In this document: positions 1 through 11,226 of the stretch, in pieces
Numbering within the stretch: position 1 is the stretch's first letter
Layout of the letters: each line of letters starts with the position of its first letter
Origin: Adiantum capillus-veneris
Lineage: Eukaryota > Streptophyta > Polypodiopsida > Polypodiales > Pteridaceae
Direction of reading: 5' to 3'
Assembly: GCA_014529385.2 (NCBI GenBank)
Contig: CM043943.1
Coordinates: forward strand, 159,298,247 to 159,362,246
DNA: 64,000 bases
Program-made: the position numbers and the translations under genes
The notes under the pieces: model-generated
Told to the model about the DNA's origin: nothing
The model's input: the letters and a program-made list of their open reading frames with translations, nothing else
Databases searched by the model: none

Positions 1-36
1 ATTAATCAAAAGCTTTACAAAAAAGTGTGTGCACGC

Positions 37-37
<1 letters not shown>

Positions 38-67
<30 letters not shown>
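38..67. repeat. (GA)n microsatellite
   Basis: Dinucleotide run. It abuts the left end of element A; GAGAG at its end matches the 5 bases just after A's 3' LTR. Confidence 0.9.
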
Positions 68-72
<5 letters not shown>

Positions 73-913
73 CGTGTGCACTTCACTTGCGCTACGGGAC
101 ATGCTTCTGCTACAATCTAGCATGAGTCATTAGCTTAGGACTGAGCTTGGCACCTTTGTGAGCCTCGAACGGGACGTGCATGTCCAGGCCGGTCATAGTT
201 GCATACCCTCTCTTGCACAAGTACAGTCATTTCAACGTACAGGCATTTTACCACGTGAACCACCACTTATAGGTCATTTATTTATAAGTGACTTTTGGAA
301 TTCTTTTTAATAATCGTGAGTTTGTTGGAAAACTTGCTACCCAGCCTAGAATTCTTATAAATGAAACCCTAGCGCTGGGAGAGAAGAGTAGAGGAGCAGA
401 GCAAAGGAGGCTCTCAAGCACAATGGCTGTCTAGCGTTTTTGCCACCCATTGCCTCAACGTTTTCAGCCTTGGTACCTCAGTCTCTTTGGACAATCAGCT
501 TTCAGCCCTTAGCCTCGCAGATCCACCCCATTCCTCGTAGCAGATCCATCAGAGTTTTCAGCCCTTGATGACCAGCATTTTCAGCCAGGAAAACCAGTGT
601 ATTCAGCCCAAGATAGCGACGTTTCCAACCTTTGATCGTTAGCAGATCTTAACCTAGCCTCGTCGTGGTTGCAGACCCCTTACCATCGACATGGCTAGCA
701 GATTTCGGCATACAGCTCTAGCGTCGTTGTCATTGACATCGTCGACACAGTACCCCAACACCTAGTACCCCTTGTGCCTTGGCTCGGCATAGGGATCCAC
801 AAAACCTCGTCGCCCACATCACCATCGTCGACATAGAACCCATCAATACCTCATCGTCGTCATCGACACAGAACACATCAATACCTAGTCGTCAGCATCA
901 TTGTTGTCGACAC
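68..913 (+). repeat. Element A 5' LTR, first part
   Basis: Aligns by eye along its length with 11227-12474. It is interrupted at 914 by the TGTAG end of element B and resumes at 10083. Confidence 0.85.
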
Positions 914-1489
914 TGTAGCACGGCTATAGTGTCACAAGCACTAGAGAGACAGTTAGTTGCAATTGGGCTGGGTTCACACTAGACGGACTTTTGCCTGGGC
1001 AGTGACATGTGGTAGGCATATGGGTGGTGGTCTAGCCGACGCGGGGCCAGACCAACACGACCACAGTTTGGAGATAGTCTTAGCTGGATTGGATATTTGT
1101 GAGCCGTTGGTGGCTCTTTATGGTTGTATATATCCATGGCCATTTTGGGGTTATGGCATCATCTACTTTGTGTGGTCAATAGTCAAGAGTCTATTATCTT
1201 GAGTTATACACAGCACGTCGGTACCATCCCTGCACAGTTGAGCCTCGACACCCCATTGTACCTATGACTTCTTGGCTGGAGCTGAGTGTGATGCCATTGC
1301 CACAGTCTGTACTGGTTACTTTGAGTTAGTCGAGCCCCATATGTTCAGGTTCTACTGTCGAGTAGTTGTGTTTGTTTGCTCTGTCATCCATTGTTTCTGT
1401 GTTTTCATTCTGTTGGAGTGAGATGTCACGCACATTACACTGAGGAGTAGCACCCACTGTAGAGAGCACGACACATTATCTCCGCTACA
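914..1489 (+). repeat. Element B 5' LTR
   Basis: TGTAGCACGGCTATAG...CCGCTACA, 576 bp. It is followed by GTGCTCTCATTTTTGGC, the shared post-LTR leader of this family. Confidence 0.82.
1127..1133 (+). promoter_or_regulatory. Putative LTR TATA box
   Basis: TATATAT follows the conserved GAGCCGTTGGTGGCTCTTTA block. The same arrangement recurs in the LTR at 9534-10082. Confidence 0.4.
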
Positions 1490-1777
1490 AGTGCTCTCAT
1501 TTTTGGCACGCCCGGTGGGACCTCAACTGATGTCTCTCTCCATCGAAAGTCGAGTCAAGGAGCTACTTGGTTTTAGCTCTTTGTATCAGTCGGTTGGTTT
1601 GCACTGGTCTGGGCATGTTGGTCCCATCTACCTTTCCCTCGACCTGCTTCGTTTTCAACCTGCTCCGCTAGGCCTGCTTGTCTAGTCTCTCGTCCTGGTC
1701 TAGTAGTCTCTCGGCTTGGTCTAGTCCTCTCTCGTCCAGGGGTCTAGCCAGGAGGTCTAGTCACTCACCCTGGTCTA

Positions 1778-3899
1778 GTGGAGTATGGACCAGTGTTTAG
1801 TAAGTTAAAGGTCTTCGTGCCCAAAGCTTGGGTGGGCTTTTGGTTATTGCATGACACATACAAGGCAGTCAAAAGAGCGACAAAGCACACTACTAAGTCT
1901 TTTGAAGTACTACCACAGGAAGCGTCAACCCTTCGTGCCAAGCAGAAGTCCACCAGCCCCATTACCCCTACCTTCCCCCTCAACGAGTTCTACACCTCCC
2001 CAGTCACCCCCATCAATAAAGTTCTCATCCCTTGTGTTACAGCAAGCTCCAATGCAACAAGCTCCTACACAGACAGCCATGGAGGAGCCCACAAGCGTTC
2101 TAGCTAAGGTGAAGATTAAGTTAAGGGTCTCTCCACAAAGGATGCCGATGACCATGCCCGGAGGTTTGTTTCTCTGCAGAGGTGTGGCTTCAACCGAGAA
2201 GATGCCTACTTAGTACTCTCCCCATCTACCTTGGATGGCTTAGAAGACAAGTGGTACAGTCAGTTTGCTGAAAACCACTTTACTACTTGGGCCACAATAA
2301 GACAACAATTAGTGAAACTTTCAAACCAGGGACTACCAAGAAAAGTTCAGGATGAGTTGGCCAACCTAATGCTTGAGCACAAAGAGACTTTTGGAGAACT
2401 CATGACCAAAACAAAGTCTCTGGTCGCCAAGCTTCCTGAGAAGAAAGAAATGGGTCAAGAAGGCTCTTCCAAAGACTTCTCAGCAAAAACTCACAGAGAA
2501 TTTCCGACTTGGCGCCAACCTAGAGGAGATTGTTGTTGTTGCTACTAGGATAAGAGGGGGCAAGGAAGCTGCTTACCGACTCTTCTCAGGCAGAGACTGC
2601 CTCTATACTCTTGGAAAGTCCATCTGACCCCTTGACTTCTTCACGTAGGGAACTTGAATCCCTAAAGTTATAGTGCGCTCTCTAGGAGGAGAAATCAATC
2701 TCTCTTAGACGAAGTCCCCCACATCCCGAGGCTTTGGATCAAATCAAGAGAGAGCTAGAAGAGCTTAGGTCTCAGCACAAGGCTGTGGTCTGGTGTACCT
2801 CATGCCGTTCGCCAAGACACCCTCCACATGAATGCCCCGTTCGGGCTTATTGCCACTTCTGTGAAAAGTTTGCACATGAGGACAAGGATTGCTATTACCT
2901 CAAGAGATTGCGACAGCAAAGTCTTGGTCCTAATCTTCAACAAGGGCCAGCACCTGCATCCAACATGGTTTCCTCCTATGGCCATCCAAACCACATGTCA
3001 CCTTTGCTGACAGCCCCTCCTATGCAAGGTATGCAGAGTACTTTTCCCTCTCAGAACTTTCATCATGCCTATGCTCCCTCATCCCCTCAAAGCTTCTATG
3101 CCTCCACCTCCAACTCCATGCACCAGGAGCAAGGACCACCTCACCCTTCGACTCGCCCATTGAATCGGCCCATTTTGTGCTACAGACGCGGGGAATATGG
3201 ACATTACCAAAGCAAATGCCCTCTGCCAGAAGGGTCCCCTCCATACCATCATTTCCCTGAAGCGAAGGATCACTACAGTAAGGATTGCCCTAAACTTCTT
3301 GCATCCACGGTTTTGAGCCCAAGTCAAAGCCAAAATGAGTTTACCTTTCCCAAGCTCAATCTGATAGCAGTTAGCACCATCCCTCAGTTGCCCCCTTCTG
3401 TCCATGTGGTTACCCCTCAAGATAAGCTGCAGTTGGTAGAGGAGCCAGCGGATGTCCTTACTCGGGTCAGAGAGCCACTCTCGGTCTTCGCATTCAAGTA
3501 AGTCCAACTCCCCCCCACATTTTCACACCAATGTGGATACCCTGCTTTCAGCTGTTGACAAGCCATCCCCCAATGCCAAGCAAGAATCCAAATCTTTACT
3601 CTCCAATATTGATGAAGCCTTCTTGGAAGCAGTTGCCGATCTACAGAAGCTCAAGGTACCAGAGAAACCACTAGTAGAAAAAGAAAAGCTTACAGTAGAG
3701 ACAATCTTGAAGAACACCTGCCAACAAGTGTCCCTCTATGACATGTTGTGGCTAGATGCGAGTTTTAGAAGTGACACCCTTACAGTTATTCAGTCACTTT
3801 ACCCCGGAGCAGGTCCTAGTGGCGGGCACCTCCCAGTGCAACCATCAAAGTCATATATGATATCCCATCCCCCTGCTCCTCTCACTGATTATAAAAGCC
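1778..3899 (+). pseudogene. Element B gag, broken, running into protease linker
   Basis: Frames at 1851-2213, 2231-2548, 2734-3501 and 3452-3899 together follow the gag of element D: a capsid block (STLDGLEDKWYSQFAENHF), then zinc knuckles (CTSCRSPRHPPHECP; YCHFCEKFAHEDKDC; CYRRGEYGHYQSKC, where the second Cys is Arg), then the linker LYPGAGPSGGHLP...LTDYKSL. Several frameshifts and an internal deletion make it non-coding. It stops where the LTR of C begins. Confidence 0.75.
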
Positions 3900-4504
3900 T
3901 GTAGCAAGGCTACAATGTCACTTTCACAGGACACACAGTTAGTACAGTTGGTCTGGTCTAGTTCACACTGGACGGACTCTCTGGGCTGGACAGTGACACG
4001 TGGCAGGGATACGAACGGTGGTCTAGTGGACATCGTGGCCAGGTCACCACCACTCAGTTTGGGGATAGACTTAGATGGCTGACATTTATGAGCCGTTGGT
4101 GGCTCTTTATGGTGGTACATATGAGTAGGAGCTGTTGGGTCATGATTATCATCTTCTACATATATCATCCAACGTCGTCATTTTGAGTAGGAGTCAATAC
4201 ACACAGCACGTCTTCACCATCCCGGCACATCTGAGCCTCGACACCCCATTGTACCTGTGAGTCCTGGGCAGGAGCTGAGTGTGCTGCCACGCCAGAGTCT
4301 GTATCAGTTCTTTGAGATAGTTGAGTCATATGTTCTAGTTCTTTGAGATAGTCGAGTCATATGTTCTGGTCTGCTATTGTGTCTCTGTGAGCTCAGTTGT
4401 TGTCTATTGTTCCTTTGTTTTTAGTCTGTTTTGAGTAAGATTGTCACGCACATTGCATTGAGGAGCACCAATTGTAGAGAGCACGACACACTATCCGGGC
4501 TACA
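3900..4504 (+). repeat. LTR of second copy C
   Basis: TGTAGCAAGGCTACAATG...CGGGCTACA, 605 bp. It is closest by eye to the LTRs at 27190 and 30382-30951. It interrupts element B's gag-protease linker. No matching 3' LTR was found nearby. Confidence 0.78.
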
Positions 4505-4850
4505 TGTACTCTCATTTTGGCGATCGCGGTGGGACCTCAGCTGAAGTCTCACTCTCTGTTGAGGTACAAATCGTGAAGCTAGTTGGTTTTTATCTAGCTG
4601 CGCCTACTCTGCCTTGCACTGTGTAGCCTGCTTGTCTGGTCCTCTCTCGCCCTGTTCCAACTGGTCTGGTTCTCTCTTGCCCTGGTCCAACCAGCTCTCG
4701 TCTTGGTCTAGTCCTTCCTCGTCCCTAGTCTAGTCCCTCCTCGTCCCTGGTCTAGCCCTCCTCGTCTAGTAGAGTCTAGACCTGTCTTCAGCCAATTAAA
4801 GCAGTTAAAGGTCTTCTTGCCCAAAGCTTGGTTGGATTTGTCGTCGCTGC

Positions 4851-6370
4851 ATGACACATACAAGGCGGTCATTAGAGCGTCAAAGCGCACTACTAAGTCC
4901 TCTGAAGTACTATAACAAAAGACGACCCTCGGTACCTAGTAGAAGTCCATCAACCTCATCACCCATTCCTCCATCCGGTTCCACATCTTCCAGGTCACCT
5001 TCCCCAGTAAAGCTCTCTCCTATTTTGTTACAGCAGGCTATTGAGCAACGGGCTCTTGAGCAAGAGGCCATGGAGGCGTTGGCCAGTGTTTTGGCCAAGG
5101 TAAACATCAAGTTTTCTACCTTCAAGGGACTCTTCAGGAGATGTAGACGACCATGCAAGGAGGTTTGTATCTCTCTGTAGGGGTCGTGGTCTTAATAGAG
5201 AAGATGCTTATTTGATACTCTTTCCATCTACCTTGGATGGCTTAGCAGACAAATGGTACAGTCAGTTTGCAGAGAACCATTTTGCAACTTGGGCAACTTT
5301 AAGACAACAATTCTGTGCACAGCATTCAGGCCAGGTGACTACCAAGAGAAGGTTTTGGATGAGTTGGCCAACATGGTGCTCCGGCCAGAGGAGACTTTTG
5401 CAGAACTTATGACTAAAACCAAGTCTCTAGTTGCCAAGCTTCCCCAGCAACCCGGTGAATTTATGGTTAAGAAGTGGGTGGAGAAGGCTCTTCCCAAAAC
5501 TTCTCAACAAAAACACCGAGAGTCTCCGACCCGACGCCACTCTGGAGGAGTTCGTCGCAGCTGCTACTAGGATAGAGGGGGCTAGGAAGCTGTTTACCAA
5601 CTCCCCTCAAATAGAGACCACCTCTGTGTTTTCGGAAAGTCATGCTGATCCATTGACTTCTTTACGTAGGGAACTTGAAGCCCTAAAACTACAACACGTT
5701 CTTCAAGAGGAGAAATTAATTTCTCTTAGATAGGAGAAACCACCACATCTTGAGGCTTTGGATCAAATCAAGAGAGAGCTAGAAGAGCTTCGGTCTCAGC
5801 AAGAGACTAAGGCTATGGTATGGTGCACTTCGTGTCGCTCTCCGCGACATCTTCCACAAGACTGTCCCCTTGGGGCTTATTGCCACTTCTGCGAAAAGTC
5901 GGGGCATGAAGACAAGGATTGTTACTATATCAAGGGATTGTTGCAAATACAACAAAGTCTAGGTCCTTCTCTCCAACAAGGGATAGCACCTGCATCCAAC
6001 ATGGTTTCACCCTATGGCCATCAAAACCCGATGCCACCTTTGCTGACAACACCTCTTATGCAAGGTATGCACAACAACTTTGCATCCCCTAGCTTTTATC
6101 ATGCTAGTACTCCTTCAGTTCCCCAAAGCTTCTACACGTCAGCATCCGGCCCCATGCAGCAAGGGCCGAGACCACCTCGCCCCTCCAATAGGCCAATTTT
6201 GTGCTACAGGTGTGGGGGTGTGGGGAGTATGGACATTATCAGAGCAAATTTCCGTTGCCAAACGGGTTCCCTCTTTGCCGACACTCAAAACGTGCATCCA
6301 CATCTGCAAGCACAAGCCAGAACCAGCAGGAGTTTACATTCCCAAAGGTTAACCTCATCACAGTAAGCAC
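4851..6370 (+). pseudogene. Copy C gag, broken
   Basis: Pieces at 4851-5180, 5212-5570, 5431-5733 and 5758-6366 cover the same gag: LADKWYSQFAENHFATW capsid block, MVKKWVEKALPKTSQQK, zinc knuckles CTSCRSPRHLPQDCP and YCHFCEKSGHEDKDC, then a damaged third knuckle. Multiple frameshifts. It is interrupted near 6373 by unrelated sequence and resumes near 7160. Confidence 0.75.
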
Positions 6371-6372
6371 CA

Positions 6373-7160
6373 TGGGTGCAATTCTGTGTTAGACAGTTAA
6401 TTAGCTGTTAACTAATTGCAAGGAGGTTAGATAAAGCTCCTAGGAGCTACTGTGTGCGCGTGGGAGGTCGGCGTCCACGTGGCCACATTATCCTCAGGAA
6501 AAACTTTTTTTGGAAAAAAAAACGCTCGAAAATATTGAGACCAAAAAGAATTTTGAACATTAAATTTAAAAACCTTATCCTAAAAGGAAGGGATCAGGAT
6601 CATTCCCCCAAGCCTTGAGCCTAAGTCCGAGCCCGAGCCCGCGCCCGAGCCCGAGCCTCAAGTCTTATGATATGCCTGGGGCGGTCACTTTTTAGAATGT
6701 GTATGCTATCACGTGAGTTAACCGGAGAGGATTATTAAAAGATCAAAATGTATCAAAATGTATACATACATAGGGGGGTGGGGGTTTTTTAAATAGGCAC
6801 GTAGTGTAAATATAGTATGTATATTGAGGTATTATTAATAACCTCTTGAACGCACGTGATATAGGAAGCTTTTGATAAGTGACCGCCCCGGGATGATATA
6901 CTACTCACACTACGTTATATATAAAGACTAGGATCTCAAGTGAAGGGAGGGCATGTGGGACAAGTTCCTCAAGTCCTCCACCATCCCCTTCACACTCACC
7001 CTTTGGACTTACTAATTCTAGCCCTCTCCCCACCTAGGAAAAGACTAGTTTTAGGATTCCGAGGGCTGTACGTAACCGAATCGGGAATTGGGGGTTGTAA
7101 AGCAAGGCTCGTCCCTCTAGCCAAAACGCTCGTTTTGAGCTATCATCACAGGTCCCGCCT
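6373..7160. mobile_element. Unclassified ~0.8-kb insertion in copy C, with an internal inverted repeat
   Basis: The gag-linker homology with element D breaks at about 6373 and returns at about 7160. Inside, a GGGGCGGTCACTT block near 6675 is repeated in inverted order near 6890, with TATCACGTG-like sequence toward the centre of both arms. A GAGCCC-like hexamer run lies at about 6627-6655. No coding frame. The inverted repeat suggests a MITE within the insertion, but ends and target duplication are not resolved. Confidence 0.45.
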
Positions 7161-7179
7161 TCCACTCTTGTAGTTGCCT

Positions 7180-8905
7180 CTCGAAATGGGTTGAAGCAAG
7201 TGGAAGAGCCTACTGGTGTGCTCACACGGGCACAGAGAGCTGTTCTTGGTCTCAGTCTCCCTAGCGGTCCAATTTTTTCGTTACAATCACACAAATGAGT
7301 CAAACTCCCTTAGTAGCTGACAAACCAGCAGGTAGTGCCAAGAGCCAACCTACCTCTCTTCTATCAGATATTGATGGTGCTCCCCTCATCGACTACAAAA
7401 GTCCTTGTCTTACTGTGTCTATTCTTGGGCATCATTTCTCAGGCGTCATAGTGGATGGTGGATCTGGGATCAATCTCATGCCAAGATTTACTATATTGGC
7501 CTTAGGTCTGCAACCTACCCGCCCTGCTCCATTCACTGTTACATTGGCGGACCAGAGGACAGTCTACCCTGTGGGCATAGTAGAGAAGGTGCCTCTGAAG
7601 GTACAAGACTTCACATTTAGCTTGGATTTTGTGGTGGTCAGTCTTCCTCAGGTGGAGGGAGGATTTCCTTTGCTTATTGGTAGACCACGGTTGCGGCATA
7701 CTAAGGCACTTCATGATTGGGAAAACGACGCGTTGTGGATACATACTCCTGGCTCCCCCATGCAACCAATTCGACTCGAAGGAGGTATGCATCCAGTGGT
7801 TCGTCACAGCTCATTGTCAGTACAGTCCAACCCCGACCCTGAGCAGCCCATCCCACATGACGGGTCTGACGAAGATCTGCTGCAGTGGTTGGAAGCTACC
7901 ACATCGATGCCATGCTATGTGGTCTCTATTCAAACCTCACCTTTTCCGGTAACACTCTCTCTCCCAGCTCCTCAGGCGGACACCAGTGTCTCAAGCCCTA
8001 CAGCAGAAAGTGTGTCAGTCGAAGAAGTTAGTGTGTTAGTCCCTGATGCCAATGATTCAAGTGTTCCTCTGATGGAAACCGTCGGCCTTGGTGAACCTAT
8101 AACACATCACCGAAGGGGGAAGAAATCTCCTCTACATGAGCTCGCCAATGATCCCCCCCTTCCTCTAACATCTCCAAGGTCGGACGCCTCGCCCCCTCAA
8201 AAGCACTCTGCTAGGTCTGTGTCTGAAGATTTACCCTTTGAGGAGCTTCCACCAGGATGGTTACAAGAAGAGTATGCAGAGTTTCCAATCGATCAAACAC
8301 CAGCCTATGATGTCTCGAAGCCCCAAGAGGCAACTCACTTCTCAAATTCCAAAGTACCCTCCCCAGTTACACCTCTTGACAGAGTCAAAAAAGTCAACCT
8401 GGGCGACCCTGACAACCCATAGCAGCTTGGCTATGGGAGCATCCCGCATTCTTGATCAAGTAGTTTCTTTTATACACTCTTTTAAAGATGTTTTTGCTTG
8501 GTCCTACAAGGATTTGGAAGGGATTCCACCAGAATTAAGTGTCCACACTATCCCTCTGGTTGAAGGGGCTAAGCATGTCATAGGCCGAGCTTACAAGCTC
8601 AACCCAAAGTATGTAGAGACTGGTAAGTCAGAACTCGAAAAAATGCAAGAGGTAGGGATCATTGTACCTGTGGAGCACTCTGAGTGGTTATCACCCATGG
8701 TGATAGCGCCTAAGAAGCAGTTCAATAAAATCCGTGTGTGCGTAGATTCCCGCGCTCTGAACAAGGTAACTATCCCAGATGGTTTTCCCACACCTTTCAC
8801 TGAGCGTGTGCTCGAAGATGTAGCAAGGCATGTATTGTACAGTTTCATGGATGGGTTCAGTGGATACAATCAGTTGGGCATCCATCCAGGTGATCAGCTT
8901 AACCC
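7180..8905 (+). pseudogene. Ty3-type protease and start of reverse transcriptase (copy C or B)
   Basis: The 375-codon frame 7295-8422 has the retropepsin core HHFSGVIVDGGSGINLMPRF (active site D-G-G in place of the usual D-S/T-G) and the flap-side LLIGRPRLRHTK. A -1 shift continues to 8905 with RT motifs: PVEHSEWLSPMVIAPKK, IRVCVDSRALNKVT and LYSFMDGFSGYNQLGIHP. The RT then runs into CCCTACC-rich simple sequence, so the catalytic DD motif, RNase H and integrase are missing. A segment of the gag-protease linker (DEAFLEA...SHPP) is also absent relative to copy B. Confidence 0.72.
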
Positions 8906-9055
8906 ACTCCCCACTTGCTCTCGCCCCTATCCTTTCCCCCTCGACCCTACCCTCCCTAGCCTCGCCCCTACCCTCCCTAGCCTAGCCCCTACCCTTTACC
9001 TCTCTCTTCCCCTAACCCTCACTGTAACCCCTCAACCCTACTCCCTTCCCTCCCT
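8905..9055 (+). repeat. CCCTACC/CTCGCC-rich simple sequence replacing the RT core
   Basis: Degenerate pyrimidine-rich repeat with units such as CCCTACCCTCCCTAGCCTCG. It abruptly ends the RT homology. A reverse-strand counterpart of the same character occurs at 31397-31690. Confidence 0.7.
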
Positions 9056-9533
9056 CTTTTGTTCCATGAGTGTAGCTATGCAGATTTTCGGATTTTTTGT
9101 TAGCAAGTGGCTGCCTGACAATTCTAGCACTGTTGTTTCACGGCATGAAGATTTTTGAATGTGACAGCTCTAGTGTCCCGCTTTCTCCTGTAGACAGATT
9201 CGCATTGTTGCCTTTTCCTCTCTGACGAACACTCTTGGTAGCCATGGGACCCTCCTCGTCTTTTCACTGCAATAACCCTAGCTTTTCTGACTTCCTGGGA
9301 TTTTGTTTAGGCTTGGGCCTTCTTCAGTTTCTTGCCTTCTGTACAGTTTATCTCATTGTGGCAGAGTTCAACATATTCTCCATTGGTCTCTTCCTCCTCG
9401 AAATTTAGTATCTTCATTCAACCTCAACCTCTTTAGTCGGATTGAGTTGCATTTTTTCCTGCTAGTTTCGATGTTCGATCTAGTTTCAGTGTTTGTCTCA
9501 CAAAGACAGTGAGTGGTTTTGTCGCGAGCAACT

Positions 9534-10082
9534 TGTACCAAGGCTACCGTGTCAGAGGCACTGGACAGACACTGGACGGACTTTTGCTTGGACAGTGATA
9601 CGTGGCAGGCAACATGGGTGGTGGTCTAGCCGAGGTGGGGCCAGACCACCACGATCACAGTTTGAAGATAGTCTTAGCTGGATTGGATATTTGTGAGCCG
9701 TTGGTGGCTCTTTATGATCGTATATATCCATAGCCATTTTTGGGGTTATGGCATCATCTACTTTGTGTGGTCAGTAGTCCAGAGTCTATTATCTTGAGTT
9801 ATACACAGCACATCGGCACCATCCCTGCACAGTTGAGCCTCGACACCCCATTGTACCTATGAGTTCTTGGCTGGAGCTGAGTGTGCTGCCATTGCCAGAG
9901 TCTATACTGGTTACTTTGAGTTAGTCAGAGTCCCATATGTTCAGGTCCTACTGTTCATTCAATGTGTTTGTTTGCTCTCTCATCCATTGTTTCTGTGTTT
10001 TCATTTTTTTGGAGTGAGAGGTAACGCACATTGCACTGAGGAGCAGCCACTGTAGAGAGCACGACACGTTATCTCCACTACA
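9534..10082 (+). repeat. Element B 3' LTR
   Basis: 549 bp, TGTACCAAGGCTACC...CCACTACA. Shares with 914-1489 the block GGATATTTGTGAGCCGTTGG and the TATATAT box. Confidence 0.8.
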
Positions 10083-10547
10083 CACAAAACCCATTATTAC
10101 CTCATCTTTGACATAGACCCATTAGTACCTCGTCTTCGACATCATCATCGTCGACATAGACTCCAGCAGTACATCGTCGTCATCAAGTACCACAGCATCA
10201 GTACCCATTAGTACCTCGTCTTCGACATCATCATCGTCAACATACACTCCAGTAGAACATCGTCGTCATCGAGTACCACAGCATCAGTACCCATTAGCAT
10301 CAACATCTCAGCATCCAGTCATTGTATGAGCATTTGTGCAAGAATAAAGAAAGTACTTGCTTTGGCAACAGAGCAATGGGGCCCTTGAGGGTTGGGACCC
10401 GACATCCCTGTGTCATCTCGTTTCTCTCTCTTGTGTCTCTCTCATTCCTTCAGTTGAGTTCCTTCAAGTGAAGTAAAGTGTCCCTTGTGTTTATGCGGAG
10501 TACTAGATCCGAGCTAAACCCTTAAAACACTTCCGCTGCATCTGACA
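10083..10547 (+). repeat. Element A 5' LTR, second part
   Basis: Continues the LTR with CACAAAACCC and ends in TGACA just before the primer site. It carries degenerate CATCGTCGTCGACAT-like repeats also seen in the 3' LTR. Confidence 0.83.
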
Positions 10548-10548
10548 T

Positions 10549-10560
10549 TGGTATCAAAGC
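10549..10560 (+). promoter_or_regulatory. Element A primer binding site
   Basis: TGGTATCAAAGC lies two bases after the LTR end and is one mismatch from the initiator-Met tRNA complement TGGTATCAGAGC. Confidence 0.85.
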
Positions 10561-10708
10561 TTTGTGTGTGCTTTGGCTTCGCAAACTCAAGGGAAGAACC
10601 TAAAGAAGAACCATCAAGAACCAAGAACCTCAAGAACCCAAGCAGAACCAAGAACCCAAAGAACCTCTCCCGGGTTTTTTTTCCTGAAAGAATCTTCGAG
10701 TCCCGACC

Positions 10709-10963
10709 ATGGACTTATTAGTTCCCATCTTCATTGCCATGTCTTTGAAGGAAGATCGACATTGGATACACGAAAACCCAGATCTTGAGTACCAGGATCT
10801 ACTTGCCTTTTATGCGGATCTGGAAAGAGTTGGAGACAGGATCACTAAGCCTCTTCTAAGTTTGCATTCGCAAATAGAGTGCATCCACTTCCGTCAACAA
10901 GAAACCCTTGGAAATACCTCCGAGCACCCTTACCTTTCAGCTTCACTTGTAGTGTTTTCATGA
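10709..10963 (+). CDS. Short ORF in element A internal region
   Basis: 84 codons starting MDLLVPIFIAMSLKEDRHWI. No known domain is recognised. It sits after a leader of repeated CAAGAACC units and before the polypurine tract. It may be a gag remnant or a chance frame; element K shares the leader style but not clearly this peptide. Confidence 0.35.
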   Translation: MDLLVPIFIAMSLKEDRHWIHENPDLEYQDLLAFYADLERVGDRITKPLLSLHSQIECIHFRQQETLGNTSEHPYLSASLVVFS

Positions 10964-11226
10964 CAGAACTATTCAAGTGGTAGTACTTGCTCGCAAGGCA
11001 AAGTCAGCATGAGGGCTGGTATTATGCGACAATAATAAGGCTACCTAGCAACTCGGTTGGTCGGTGTCTACATCGCAACAGGACCTGCATCCACAGTAAC
11101 CATGAGTTTGGAGGAATCTTCATCGGTTATGCATCCACAAGCATCAGAAGCAGTCAACAGAAGAAGTACAGAAAGAATCCACAGATAGACGTTCGGCAGT
11201 TATGCCTCACCTTTAACAGGGGGGGA

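Larger units (their letters stand above)
914..10082 (+). mobile_element. Element B: degenerate Ty3-type retrotransposon inside element A's LTR
   Basis: Flanking LTRs 914-1489 and 9534-10082 resemble each other more than the LTR at 3900. Between them lie two gag copies, one protease region and a cut reverse-transcriptase start. The second LTR-gag (C) implies an insertion or unequal exchange followed by loss. LTR ends are TGTAG...CTACA. The target duplication is unclear: GACAC on the left, CACAA on the right. Confidence 0.75.

Noticed and set aside
8905-9055. CCCTAA-like interstitial telomere repeat
   Set aside because: Units are irregular (CCCTACC, CTCGCCC), not the plant telomere heptamer.
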